Positions 1 to 10,231 of a stretch of DNA of 64,000 nt are shown here, piece by piece; within the stretch, counting starts at the first letter, position 1; each line of letters starts with the position of its first letter. The DNA is from Lodderomyces elongisporus (Eukaryota > Ascomycota > Pichiomycetes > Serinales > Debaryomycetaceae): NCBI RefSeq assembly GCF_030384665.1, contig NC_083679.1, positions 558,001 to 622,000 on the forward strand, given 5' to 3'. The position numbers were made by a program, and so were the translations under genes. The notes under the pieces are model-generated. The model was not told where the DNA came from. It saw only the letters and a list, made by a program, of their open reading frames with translations, and searched no databases.

Positions 1-202
1 GACTCGTTCACAGCAGCTCACGTGCGCGCACACATACACATACTCCAACCCGAGATACTCCAGTTTACAATGACAGCGATTGCGCGAAATATACAGAACG
101 TTCAATTTGAGAAATAATTTGTAGGCTGAGTGCGAAATAGAAAAATGGTTCAATTACAAATAGCAGAGTGCATACAAAAACAGAAAGGTGTGTTAATATT
201 AA

Positions 203-829
203 AAAAAAAGTGCAAAGATTAATAGCAGGAACAGCAACACCATCAGCAACACCATCAGCAACACCATCAGCAACACCATCAGCAACACCATCAGCAACAC
301 CATCAGCAACACCATCAGCAACACCATCAGCAACACAACCAGCAACACAACCAGTGACTCAACCAGTAACTCAACCAGTGACACAACCAGTAACTCAACT
401 AGTAACTCAACCAGTAACTCAACTAGTAACACAACCAGTAACTCAACTAGTAACACAACCAGTAACTCAACCAGTAACACAACCAGTAACTCAACCAGTG
501 ACACAACCAGTAACTCAACCAGTGACACAACCAGTAACTCAACTAGTAACTCAACCAGTGACACAACCAGTAACTCAACTAGTAACTCAACCAGTGACAC
601 AACCAGTGACACAACCAGTAACTCAACTAGTAACTCAACCAGTAACACAACCAGTAACTCAACTAGTAACTCAACCAGTAACACAACTAGTAACTCAACC
701 AGTAACTCAACCAGTAACTCAACCAGTGACACAACCAGTAACACAACCAGTGACACAACCAGGAATAACACCAGAAACATTTTTGACAAGTTTAAATGGC
801 ATAGTTTGAGTTTGGTCGACGTCGGATAG
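203..829 (+). pseudogene. Ser/Thr-rich 12-bp repeat array, relic of a repeat-domain (adhesin-like) gene
   Basis: A 12-bp unit repeats in tandem from about 233 to 770, in two flavours: one reading AAC ACC ATC AGC (N-T-I-S), then AAC TCA/ACA ACC AGT (N-S/T-T-S). In this frame the DNA is open from after a TAA at 200-202 to a TAG at 827-829 and ends in a short non-repeat stretch, but it holds no ATG. The overlapping T-Q-P-V frame also has no ATG; its only upstream candidate is GTG at 168. Ser/Thr/Asn repeats of this kind are typical of stalks in yeast cell-wall glycoproteins. The same frame resumes downstream (935-1027) with an adhesin-like segment. I infer a decayed cell-surface gene. A non-genic satellite, or a 3' part whose 5' exon I cannot see, remain possible. 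Confidence 0.45.
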
Positions 830-934
830 CACACACTATAATAAATATGTTGGATTTAATAAATATGATAAATATGATAAATATTAGTGGTGCTATTCCA
901 ACACGAGCAAACAATGATTTTGATGCAACATTAA

Positions 935-1027
935 CAGACCCCGGAAGCAGATTCCACAAGCTTTTCTTCTGCACCATCTGAAACAACTTGCACGGTGACT
1001 TATACAACTCAACCTGTGATTATATGA
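935..1027 (+). pseudogene. Short adhesin-like coding fragment
   Basis: A 30-codon open stretch, in the same frame as the Ser/Thr repeats just upstream, encodes a Thr/Ser-rich segment ending TTCTVTYTTQPVII before a TGA at 1025-1027. T-V-T-Y-T-T patterns with a single cysteine are common next to repeat stalks in fungal GPI-anchored proteins. Stops at 827-829 and in between separate it from the repeats, so it is not translated as part of them. No intact gene can be built here. The assignment rests on composition only. Confidence 0.3.
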
Positions 1028-1257
1028 TCCCGCTGTGCCTTGTTGATACCCCTAGTGCATATGCGTCCTCGACATTTTTCGTCCCCCGTACAAGATCATA
1101 CGACAAAGGCGCCATTTTGTCGCAGGATCTGCCAAGTTCAGAATAAATGTGTGAGTCAGCAGCTACACTAGTGCAATGTTGTGGTAGGCTATGGGAAACG
1201 GTAGCAGAGGTCAGTGGGCTCCCCTGCTTTGGGATCATGGTTGGGTTTGTGATATAG

Positions 1258-1612
1258 TCATCCGTGAAGCAGCAACAGAGGTAACATCAGAAATAGCATC
1301 AGTGACAGTATCGGTGGTAGCTTTAGACAGAGAAGGGAATTTCTAAGGACCATATCAAGCAACTCTGGGCGGGACGAGATCACCTTATTGAAGGCTTCTT
1401 CTGTGACCTGCAGTATGGGGACCCTCTTATAAAGTGTAATGAAGTCGCCCTCAGAATGGCTCTTAGTTCCCAGTTTAGTGCTATTCATGTAATGGATGTC
1501 TGCAAAGTTAACTGCAGCTCAGATCTATTGGCACAATTCACCGCAGTATGAATCGACGGGAGTCTTAAACTTGTCAAAGTGGAAGAAATTGATGTTTTTC
1601 TGGTTAATATTG
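1258..1612 (-). pseudogene. Broken protein-coding fragment of unknown family
   Basis: Read on the minus strand, this stretch gives protein-like sequence of ordinary composition, with segments such as FHFDKFKTPVDSYCGELCQ, then NFADIHYMNS and EGDFITLYKRVPILQVTEEAF. It is interrupted by an in-frame TAG (1525-1527) and TGA (1519-1521) two codons apart. After the breaks it stays open to a stop at 1258. Its balanced amino-acid composition stands out against the low-complexity surroundings, which suggests a former gene or part of an element such as a retrotransposon. I do not recognise the family. The break sites are seen directly; the origin is inference. Confidence 0.35.
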
Positions 1613-1672
1613 TTTTTATTTTTAGTTTGTGTTGTGTTTTTCGTGTTTTGTGTTTCTTTTGTGATATCGATA

Positions 1673-1876
1673 TCACACTAGTTCAAATGGTTGAGGTAGC
1701 GACGGTTGTTGTTGTTGTTGTAGTTGTTGTTGTTGTTGTAGTAGTTGTTGTTGTAGTAGTTGTTGTTGTTGTAATAGTAGTTGTTGTTGTTGTTGTAGTT
1801 GTTGTTGTAATAGTTGTTGTTGTTGTTGTTGTTGTAATAGTTGTTGTTGTTGTAATAGTAGTTGTTGTTGTAATAG

Positions 1877-1907
<31 letters not shown>

Positions 1908-1966
1908 AATAGTTGTTGTTGTTGTAATAGTTGTTGTTGTTGTAATAGTTGTTGTAGTTGTTGTAG

Positions 1967-2034
<68 letters not shown>

Positions 2035-2050
2035 CTTCTTTTAGCAGCAG

Positions 2051-2082
<32 letters not shown>

Positions 2083-3577
2083 CTTTTAGCAGCAGTTGTT
2101 GTTGTTGATCATCACTTTCAGCCAAAACAACTTTTTCTATTAACTCCTTCTTTTCTGCCCGTTTCTTTAGCCATGCAAACGGTTTGAACAGAGTCGTTTT
2201 GCTCTTCTTGAACCATGAAAACGGTTTAAACAGAGTCTTTCTGCTCTTCTTGAGCCGTGCAAACAATTTGAACAGTGGTATCCTACTCTTTTTAGGCTCC
2301 TTTAATTGATTCATACAGGAATCGTTTTCCTCTGGAATCCTAATATCCACAGAAACAAAATCGCAGTCCTCTGAGTTTTGGTTATTCCAATTGGTTCTTT
2401 CAACTGAGCTCACAGCATCTGACAAGGGGGCTGATACCAGTAAGACAGATGTATACGGTATATCCGCGTTTCCATCTATGGTTTCAATAGCAACATGAAA
2501 TGGAAATGCGCTTGGAACGTCATAGGGCGAGCTAGACTCTAATTCTGGTATAACAGATGTATACGGTACATCCGCGTTTCCATCTATGGTTTCAATAGCA
2601 ACATGATATGGAGCCTCTCTCGGAATGATTTCATCATCATACACCGAGCTAGACTCAAATTCTGATAAGGCAGATGTACATGGTACATCCGCGTTTCCAT
2701 CTGTGGTTTTAATAGCAACATGATATGGAGCCTCTCTCGGAATGATTTCATCATCATACACCGAGCTAGACTCAAATTCTGATAAGGCAGATGTACATGG
2801 TACATCCGCGTTTCCATCTGTGGTTTCAATAGCAACATGATATGGAGCCTCTCTCGGAATGATTTCATCATCATACACCGAGCTAGACTCAAATTCTGAT
2901 AAGGCAGATGTACATGGTACATCCGCGTTTCCATCTATGGTTTCATTAGCAACATGAAATTGAAGTTGGCTTGGACTGTCATAGGGCGAGGTGAAGCTGT
3001 TATTGGATGCCTCCTCTACTTGTGAAGCACTCCTCAGGATTGTTACTGTGTCAGATTCCGTAATTATATCCTCCCTCCTTGTCTGGCGACTCTCGGAGGA
3101 AAAATCAATTCCAATATTTACTGGACCTCTAAGTTTATCATAGATCAAACTTGACTCTGCATTTTGCAAAACAACTGATTCTGACGCAACTGATACTTCT
3201 GTGCCATCCAGCATATCCATAAAATCATCGGGAAAAACACGTGGATCCTCCGCAATGCGTACAAAGATCGACTTTGGTGGAGAGAAATGCGGAGGGCTGT
3301 TCTTTGGTGGCTGCTTTGCATTCTCAGCTTCTAAAGCGCGCCTTCTAATTAATGGTATTCCCGTTGATGGCTCTGTGTAATCCAGCTTATTCTGAAAAAT
3401 CTCGCCATAAGTTTCAGTTCCAGCTTTTCTTAGATACCTGGAGTCCCTATAGACTGAGCTGGGTTCTAAGATTGGTGAGCCTGATGACTCCCCTGGAAGT
3501 AAAAACCGAACCTTGGGTTTGGCGGGTTCGGAATCCTTTGCAAAGACATTTTGAAAACAGTTATTGAAAAAGGGCAT
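1673..3577 (-). CDS. Hypothetical protein with 39-residue tandem repeats and a long Q/L-rich C-terminus
   Basis: 634 aa with an ATG start (MPFFNNCFQNVF). I do not recognise the family. Residues about 1-210 are polar and of normal complexity. Residues about 210-370 hold five copies of a 39-residue unit built around DGNADVPCTSALSEFESSSVYDDEIIPREAPY; three copies are almost identical and two are diverged. A basic stretch follows with three related motifs of the KKS(R/K)xTLFKPF type at roughly 425-470. The last 150 or so residues are nearly all glutamine and leucine. There is no clear signal peptide or membrane segment. A TATA-like element lies about 175 bp upstream of the start (3749-3757). The gene is open over 1.9 kb despite its repeats, which argues it is real. 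Length probably varies between strains. It could be a transcription or scaffold protein, but nothing in the sequence decides this. Confidence 0.7.
1704..2108 (-). repeat. TTG/CAA trinucleotide tract coding for poly-Q/L
   Basis: On the plus strand this is almost pure GTT/TTG repeats, broken by regular TAG and TAA-containing units. On the coding (minus) strand it reads CAA runs separated by CTA, TTA or TTG, giving blocks of 2-24 Gln with Leu spacers. The longest uninterrupted stretch is near 1972-2032. It is likely to be slippage-prone. Confidence 0.9.
2581..2931 (-). repeat. Three near-identical 117-bp tandem repeats
   Basis: Units begin near 2581, 2698 and 2815, each 117 bp (39 codons), with only scattered substitutions between them. 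Flanking diverged copies at about 2461-2580 and just beyond 2931 code for related peptide. The repeats keep the reading frame of the Q-rich hypothetical gene. Confidence 0.85.
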
Positions 3578-4492
3578 TGTTAATTTTTAAATTGTAGTCT
3601 TCCTCGATTATTGATGATAAAATCTGGTTAAGGTTATCGAGTAAGGCTTGGTTGTATGTTTAATTCTGGTAAAAGAAAGAAGAAAAAGGAAAAGAAGAAG
3701 AAGAAAAGGGTAAAAGAAGGTTTGAGGTCACAAGGGTTTTGTTTGTGGATATTTATACTTCACCAGGTAGCCCTCCAGTCACGCCTTGTGGTTGGGGATT
3801 AACAAGTAACTTGTGTTATGCCATATACATTTTGGTTGCAAAACCCGCGAGGAAGTGAGGGGAACAGAAGGGCGAGGAAGTCCCTTCTGGTAGCTCAGCA
3901 GTGCGTGTGCAATTGTATGCGCTACCAAACGCGTCATATCAAAAAAACCAAATGGGTGCTGCCAATAGTCTTATTTTTATATCATGCACTTGGTAGCACC
4001 ATCACCACAGGCAGAAGCATATTATTAAGTCCTTTTTTTGTCACGGTGATTTAACCATAGTTGTAGACATGGTGTTGTACTGTCGTGTGGGGGAAGTGGG
4101 TGAGAGGTGTAAAAATTAGTGAGTACCAAAGTGCATTAGTCATTTTGTGTAGATATGGGTCTTGTTTCTAAACTTGTCTGCGATGTCTTCGACCAAATAC
4201 TGATGCGCAAGTTGCAGTTTAAGGACCATACGGTCTGATCATTGTTGAATTGTGAAAGAACAAAAGCGCGCGCGATTTATGTTCTGGATTCGCAGGCTAT
4301 GTCTACATAAGCATCAAAATCGACAGTTAGAATGAATGGGAAATAAATGTTGGAATCTATTACGAGTCATCGCGTAGCCTACTGTCTATTTCTAGTTGGT
4401 GTCTGACAGTAATGCTAAAACAGGAAATTGATACTGAAAAAAAAAAATTTTTAATCAAAAACTTTAAATCAAACTAAAGCACATTAATCACC
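3578..4492. other. Intergenic: 5' region of the Q-rich gene and 3' region of MSK1
   Basis: No convincing gene. It contains a minus-strand TATA-like box (3749-3757), an ACGCGT at 3929-3934, two copies of GCGAGGAAGT (about 3848 and 3872) and a purine-rich tract at 3674-3720. A 78-codon ORF at 3818-4054 shows no family resemblance. Confidence 0.6.
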
Positions 4493-6136
4493 TCATTGTT
4501 TCAATACATCCCTCAAATTTCCAAATGGTAACACTTCATCAATGCGTTCAGCTCCACTTACATACATTGCCAATCTATCAATACCAATACCCCAGCCACC
4601 TGTTGGAGGTAAGCCCATCTCCATTGTCTTGACGTATTCCCAATCAGGGATCAACATTTCATTGTCTCCATATTTTTGCTTGTTCGCCTTTTGTTGCTGA
4701 AACTTGGCCAACTGAATTTTTGGGTTATTTTCCTCTTCGTATGCGTTGACATATTCCTTGCCGTTAATAAAAAGTTCGAAGCGTAGAGAAACTGGAATTC
4801 CATTATGCCCGTCAGTTTTAGATTTGGCCAAGGGAGACAAGATCTCTGGCTGATTGTATATAATCACTGGGACATTGTAATGTTTTGTTACTGAAAGCGA
4901 CTCTAGATATGTTTCACTCAAATTGTTGACAAGGCTGATTGGATTGGGGTTAGAAGGAACTGTGATGCCAAGCTCCTTGTATAATGTAAGTAAACTGTCC
5001 AATGACAAATCGTTAATCTTTTTTCCAGTGATTTCCTCCAAAGTTGGCAAAAAATCGTACTTCGGAAATTTGATGGACTTCAACGATACTTTAGTTTGTT
5101 CAGTTCCACCTAATGGAACCTTGAATTTATGGAATATCTGTTTAAGTAGTTCCTCGGTAATATTCATAAGTTCTTCCAAGGAGGTAAAGCTCTGATAAAA
5201 CTCACATGAGGTAAATTCTGGATTGTGCGATTGATCGATACCTTCGTTTCTGAAATTGTTACCGATTTCAAAAATCTTTTCAAACCCAGCAATAACCATT
5301 TTTTTCAACCACAACTCCGGTGCCACTCGCAACTGTACGTGATCATCTTTGAATTTAGTTAAAAAAGGTTGCGCATTGGCACCTGTCCCCAAGCTGCTCA
5401 AAATTGGGGTTTGCATTTCCAAAAACCCTTTGTTGATAAAAAATTGTCGTATTGCTTGTATAACTTGTGATTTGACAATAATAGGGTTTGCGGATTTAGG
5501 GTTCACAAGATAGTTCATGACCCTATTTTGATTAATTATTCCCTTGTCAATAAGCTTGTCTGGTAATTGGATCAAACAGGGACTGAGCATCCTCACGGGT
5601 GTGTTGACTTTCAATGTCAACTCACCAGTTTTAGTTCTCGATGCAAAACCATGACAGCTTACATAATCCCCTTCCTTAAACCATGAGTGCACACGATCAA
5701 ACTCTGACTTTTCTAAAACCACTAGTGAGTTAGATATCAAGACTTGCAATTTGCAATTATCCTGTACAAGGTCAAAAAAGAACATTGCCTTGCCAAACTT
5801 TCTAATACCACTTATTCGCCCTTCGATGTTGTAGCACTCGCTGGTTCGATTGTATTCATAGTTACTAAAATCAGTCGTTTCGAACCTATTCCTAAAATCT
5901 GAAATCCGTAGCAAGGTTGCATCAGGGTATTGCTGGCGAGCATCAGCTATTGAAGGATAGCACGATGATTCGAAATATGGTTCTGATTGAATGATAGCCT
6001 TTCGTCGCTCAGCAGTGAGGTTTTCTTTTGTCATTTGTCTTGCGACTGATGCTGTAGATAATAATTTGATTCCGACATTGTTACAATATAATCGTCGAAA
6101 GCTTGATCTAAGACTTGGATTGAGGCATCGCAACAT
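4493..6136 (-). CDS. MSK1: Mitochondrial lysyl-tRNA synthetase (class II)
   Basis: 547 aa. It charges mitochondrial tRNA-Lys with lysine in the matrix. Residues 1-35 are Arg/Ser/Leu-rich without acidic residues, as expected for a mitochondrial presequence. Next comes the OB-fold anticodon-binding domain, with the GRISGIRKFGKAMFFFDLVQD segment typical of LysRS near residues 105-125. The class II core follows: motif 2 (FRNEGIDQSHNPEFTSCEFY, about 297-316) and motif 3 (GIGIDRLAMYVSG, about 516-528) ending ERIDEVLPFGNLRD. Length matches fungal Msk1. The presequence and the lack of the lysine-rich N-terminal extension found on cytosolic LysRS favour the mitochondrial enzyme. PRE10 lies in the same orientation upstream. 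Confidence 0.93.
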   Translation of the reverse strand: MLRCLNPSLRSSFRRLYCNNVGIKLLSTASVARQMTKENLTAERRKAIIQSEPYFESSCYPSIADARQQYPDATLLRISDFRNRFETTDFSNYEYNRTSECYNIEGRISGIRKFGKAMFFFDLVQDNCKLQVLISNSLVVLEKSEFDRVHSWFKEGDYVSCHGFASRTKTGELTLKVNTPVRMLSPCLIQLPDKLIDKGIINQNRVMNYLVNPKSANPIIVKSQVIQAIRQFFINKGFLEMQTPILSSLGTGANAQPFLTKFKDDHVQLRVAPELWLKKMVIAGFEKIFEIGNNFRNEGIDQSHNPEFTSCEFYQSFTSLEELMNITEELLKQIFHKFKVPLGGTEQTKVSLKSIKFPKYDFLPTLEEITGKKINDLSLDSLLTLYKELGITVPSNPNPISLVNNLSETYLESLSVTKHYNVPVIIYNQPEILSPLAKSKTDGHNGIPVSLRFELFINGKEYVNAYEEENNPKIQLAKFQQQKANKQKYGDNEMLIPDWEYVKTMEMGLPPTGGWGIGIDRLAMYVSGAERIDEVLPFGNLRDVLKQ

Positions 6137-6595
6137 GGTATCTCTGAAGTATGTTTATAAATACGTATTGAGCCCAAATACTTGGAACAAAAATAATGGT
6201 ATTTGGTGATAAAATAAGTTGAAAAAAAAAAAGCCGCGCAAATTTTTGCTTCCTCTTTCTCTCTTTCTCTCTTCTCAATATTTGTCTTTGTCATATTGAG
6301 ACTTTGAAATACTATCGTGTCACTTCGCCTCTGTCTCCACTATATCTTAATTTACAACCTCTCCTTTACAAACTTGGTGACGCAAAAATTTAACCTTTCC
6401 CACAAATTTATGACATCCACTTTATAACCTCATTATTGCGTATTTACATCAATAGAGATCCAATATCATAATTTTATTAAAGAGGATTACAGTGTAATAT
6501 TCTCCAAAAGTACGTATTTGTTCGTATGTTGGGCGGCCACATCACAATATAAAATTATTATTATCGCCATCGCTATTACCATTATTTAAACGCCA
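6137..6595. other. Intergenic: MSK1 promoter side and PRE10 3' end
   Basis: About 460 bp between two minus-strand genes. It carries a CT-rich tract near 6249-6276 and AT-rich sequence near the PRE10 stop. No gene is seen. Confidence 0.7.
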
Positions 6596-7417
6596 TCAAC
6601 TAGCCATTTCTTCATCATTATCGCCAGTACCAGCATGGACCTCTCCTTCTTGTTCTTCTTGTTGTTCTTCTTCATCATCCTCTTCATCATCCTCTTCTGC
6701 TTGCTTTCTGACTTCCACGAGCAAGTCATCCGGGATAAATTGATGCTTTCCACCTGTATGTTCTTTGCTCACCCAAGAAATCTCTAATTCGTAATCTTTA
6801 TCCTTGTTGTCCTCGTGTGCCAAGTGTATAATCTTTGCTGCGACTTTAATGGCCTCCTGACATGTAATCTCCTCAAAGTTTAATTTTTCCAACTCAGACT
6901 TGGCAATTTGGCGTCCTTTACCTGTTGCTGCTCCACTATAACCCCAACATGAACCACTAGGCTCAATCATGTATAAATGAGGACCATCATCGTCAACACC
7001 TCCAACTATTGACACAACACCAAACGGTCTCACGGAGTTGTAGCAGGTATAATTCTGCACATATATACCCATTCTGTCCATTAGGTTGGGAACAGGGATA
7101 GGGATCTTGAATATAGACTTGAAAGATTGTGCTTCTTCTCGACTTCTATTGACAAAATGACGACCATCGGGGAGCAATCCGGAATAAACAACACCGACAT
7201 GGCGGTCAACTGTTTGGATTCGCTTATTTTTACCTGGTACTAACAACTTTGAGTTTATAATCTTCTCCACTGCAAGAACAATACCATCCTTACATTTGAT
7301 ACCAATCGATGTGCCTCCATTCTCTACTGCTTTCATGGCGTATTCGACTTGGAAGTTTCTACCATCTGGTGAGAAGACACTATTGGATAAATCATAGCCA
7401 GTACCAATTGATGTCAT
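6596..7417 (-). CDS. PRE10: 20S proteasome alpha-7 subunit
   Basis: 273 aa. This is a structural alpha-ring subunit (alpha 7 in yeast, PSMA3 in human) of the 20S core, which gates substrate entry in nucleus and cytosol. The N-terminus has the alpha-subunit signature GTGYDLSNSVFSPDGRNFQVEYA (residues 6-28, cut here across the tail and helix H0). DRHVGVVYSGL, YNSVRPFGVVSIVGG and EPSGSCWGYSGAATGKGRQ follow, all diagnostic of alpha 7. The C-terminus from about 240 is a run of Asp/Glu, as in yeast Pre10, where acidic residues extend from the ring. Alpha subunits are non-catalytic, so no active-site threonine is expected. It shares a 454-bp divergent promoter with PFA4. Confidence 0.96.
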   Translation of the reverse strand: MTSIGTGYDLSNSVFSPDGRNFQVEYAMKAVENGGTSIGIKCKDGIVLAVEKIINSKLLVPGKNKRIQTVDRHVGVVYSGLLPDGRHFVNRSREEAQSFKSIFKIPIPVPNLMDRMGIYVQNYTCYNSVRPFGVVSIVGGVDDDGPHLYMIEPSGSCWGYSGAATGKGRQIAKSELEKLNFEEITCQEAIKVAAKIIHLAHEDNKDKDYELEISWVSKEHTGGKHQFIPDDLLVEVRKQAEEDDEEDDEEEQQEEQEGEVHAGTGDNDEEMAS

Positions 7418-7871
7418 CTTTTCGATTTATTATGTATTCTATTGTGGATACTTGACAGCCAAAGTTATATTGTATGATTGATTTAGAATGTTCAGGAAAG
7501 TGCAATCAAGAATTCTGTTTCTTTCGTTCTCTCTCTCTCTCACTCTCTCTCTGTCTCTCTCTTTCTCTCAGTTCTCGCCACCACCCTCCGCGAAAATCAA
7601 GAGACGGAAAGAAAGACTGACAAAAAAACAACAACAAAAAAAAGAAAGGCAAATATGACAGATATCAAACGCGACAATATGTAATGCCCGATTTGGAGTG
7701 CTAATGGATTTTTGCACGACACAGTTATTGACCATGCTTCTGTCCTTGCTGAGGTCTAACAACCCACCAGCTATTCAAATTACACTCTTCTGTAACAAAC
7801 GAACCTGACATCTTTACTCTCCCGAGGGTACCAAAACTGGATAGTGATTGGGCATTTGCTGTTGCACCTAA
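7418..7871. other. Divergent promoter region PRE10 / PFA4
   Basis: A CT/GA microsatellite-like tract occupies 7530-7568 and an A-rich tract about 7620-7645. One proteasome-element-like match is listed separately. No gene is seen. Confidence 0.7.
7643..7653 (+). promoter_or_regulatory. Possible Rpn4-type proteasome element
   Basis: GAAAGGCAAAT lies about 230 bp upstream of the PRE10 start. Candida proteasome promoters carry a motif near GAAGGCAAAA, bound by Rpn4; this differs at the 5' side but keeps the AGGCAAA core. It is a single match in an A-rich region, so chance is possible. Confidence 0.3.
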
Positions 7872-9137
7872 ATGGCTTGGGAGTTTAAGTGGCCAGTCCT
7901 TGGCGTGATTATTCCGTGCACAATTATAGCATCAACGGCCTACGGATCACACTACTTTGTCCTACGTCACCACCTTAGTTTTAAGGAACAAATGTTTTAC
8001 CAGTTCCTTGTGTGCATGATTTGGGTCTCGTATTGCATGGCAATATTCACAGATCCTGGTCTGCCCCCAAGGACATATACTCCAAAACCGGGTGAGTGGA
8101 AACGGTACTGTAAGAAGTGCCGTTTGTTTAAGCCACCAAGAGCCCACCACTGTTCTAAATGCCAAAAATGTGTTTTGCAAATGGACCATCATTGTCCCTG
8201 GACCATGAATTGCGTTGGAAATGATAACTTTTCCCATTTTATGAAGTTTTTGGTATGGGTGATGATTGGAACGAGTTATCTACTCTTGCAATTTATATAT
8301 CACATCATCGAGTACTACGAAATGTCATCCATGCCTGTGTATTTACTTCGCAAAGGTGAACTTTCGGCTGTGATTGTTTTCACCTTGCTCGATGTGTTTG
8401 TTTTGTTAACGATAACATTATTGTTCATTCGATGTGCCGTAAATATGGCAAAGGGTATGACCCAAATTGAAACGTGGGACTGGGAGCGTATTGAGAGCCA
8501 ATTTTACACTAGAAGATTTTGGAAGCAGGTAAGATCAAACTACAAGCGACTACATGGTAAAAAATTGCCACAACTTTCGAGTTGGAGAAATCCAAATTTT
8601 CAGGGTCTTGGTGAAGGCGGTGGCGATGAAAGCGATGGAAATGCCGAGGAAATGCAGGTTTTTTCTAACCAAAACGAGTCATCTGCATTGGCGGATGTGG
8701 AAGGTGCATCACACAATTGCCACGAGAATCACGGGGATAATGAAGGACTAGAACTTTCGCATAGAAGATCCAATGAAAGCGAATCTTCAGTGAATGAGCA
8801 AATTGACGAGGTAGCTACGAATTTTACCATCGACGATCTCATTTTTCCTTATGATTATGGATTGCTCGTCAACTTCAGAACTACACTTGGACCACTACTT
8901 TTCTGGATGCTACCGTGGGTCAGCACACGGTGCAACGGGTACGATTGGAAATCGTCTGAGGATTATGAGGAATATGATCAATTGAACTTACCCTGGCCAC
9001 CTGATTTTGGTCACGGCGAAATAAGAGCTAGTAATCAAGTATTTATGGAACGCATGCATTGGCAAAATGATATGGGCGAAAGATTGCGCGATTTTGGAGT
9101 TGATATAGATACAGAGCAGGAAGAGTCTTTGGATTGA
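7872..9137 (+). CDS. PFA4: DHHC palmitoyltransferase Pfa4
   Basis: 421 aa. This ER membrane enzyme transfers palmitate to cysteines of client proteins; in S. cerevisiae Pfa4 modifies chitin synthase Chs3 so that it can leave the ER. Membrane segments appear at about 8-28, 41-60, 126-146 and 164-190. The Cys-rich domain spans 80-120 (CKKCRLFKPPRAHHCSKC) with the catalytic DHHC at 105-108 and the conserved NCVGNDNF after it. A TQIETWDWERIE segment near 196-207 fits the position of the family's TTxE motif. The N-terminus MAWEFKWPVLGVIIPC fits the Pfa4 subfamily. The C-terminal half contains an acidic, Ser/Glu/His-rich insertion (about 250-325) longer than in S. cerevisiae. The chitin synthase at 27926-31222 is not of the Chs3 class, so the shared window is probably coincidence. 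Confidence 0.93.
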   Translation: MAWEFKWPVLGVIIPCTIIASTAYGSHYFVLRHHLSFKEQMFYQFLVCMIWVSYCMAIFTDPGLPPRTYTPKPGEWKRYCKKCRLFKPPRAHHCSKCQKCVLQMDHHCPWTMNCVGNDNFSHFMKFLVWVMIGTSYLLLQFIYHIIEYYEMSSMPVYLLRKGELSAVIVFTLLDVFVLLTITLLFIRCAVNMAKGMTQIETWDWERIESQFYTRRFWKQVRSNYKRLHGKKLPQLSSWRNPNFQGLGEGGGDESDGNAEEMQVFSNQNESSALADVEGASHNCHENHGDNEGLELSHRRSNESESSVNEQIDEVATNFTIDDLIFPYDYGLLVNFRTTLGPLLFWMLPWVSTRCNGYDWKSSEDYEEYDQLNLPWPPDFGHGEIRASNQVFMERMHWQNDMGERLRDFGVDIDTEQEESLD

Positions 9138-10231
9138 GCAGTTAGGATGGTGGGATGAAAAAATAAAACAAAGAAAGAGAGATATACATATATATATAAT
9201 TGCAGCTTTTTTCATCACAAAGTGTTAAATGGAGTATAAACGTATTGTAAAAAATTAACTTATTAGTATCGATCTTTTTCTTAACAAGCAGTTTTGGTAT
9301 GTGTGTAGTAGGGCCAAGCGTTGTTTGCAATTCCTGAATATTTTTTTCTCATTTTTTTCTTTTATTCGAAATTGGTGCGAATTTCACACAAAGTTGCTGT
9401 ACATATTTCTTCTTTCATTTTTCATGCATTCCCTCTCTCATTTTTTATTTTTTTGCTCGGTCGTCTTTTTCCTTAGTCATCCTCTCCCTTTTTTCCTATA
9501 TTTACTTTTGGCTGCAAATTCCATACAATTGCACGTGACTTGTGATAATATCCGCTAATCAAATCGTCACCACTATTGTTACCAATCACCTAGCACTGAG
9601 CCATGTAATAGGGGATATATCAACCGTACAAATGAGTTGTCTTTGTAAGCAATTGACTATTGATACTTAACGAGAATTGATAGTCTGCATTGGTGTTACC
9701 GGAAAAAGTTAAAACTGGAGAGTTTGTAGGCGGAGGTTGTTCTTTTCTGATTCACAAACAAACAACTGTGGCTTTGGTGGTTATTTCTCATAGAAAAAAT
9801 GGGAGCTGTAACTACTATTACTACATATACATCTACCACCACCATCATCACCACCACCACCACCACCACCACCACCACCACTACTGATACTACTTCTGCT
9901 TCTACTTTTATGATTCTTATTACAGTTACTTCTTCTACTGTACATCTGCTTATAACAAATTTGGTAGCCTTGGTGGATTTGCCACACGTTCTTGTCTATT
10001 GCTGCCCCTAGAAAGACTTTTGAATATAATGCTAACACTAACTTCAAGACGACTATTGGCGCCAATACTAAATTGAGTATTTGTTAGTGCGTGTGCATGT
10101 GCATGTGCATGTGTGGAAATCGGGTGGCAGGTGACAGAGGAGCTTTTTTTTTTTCGGTGGAAGAAAAAAAAATAAAATATTTCAAATATTTCGAATATTT
10201 CAAACATTCCATATTTGTGGAAATTAAGAAT

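Noticed and set aside
3883..3935. tRNA-like GGTAGCTCAGC segment
   Set aside because: It resembles a D-arm only; there is no T-arm TTCGANTC box or acceptor pairing at the right distance.
3818..4054. 78-codon plus-strand ORF
   Set aside because: No family features, biased to no domain, and located in the upstream region of the Q-rich gene; nothing supports expression.
9690..10065. Cluster of overlapping ORFs on both strands
   Set aside because: They are readings of a CAC/GTG trinucleotide run in different frames.
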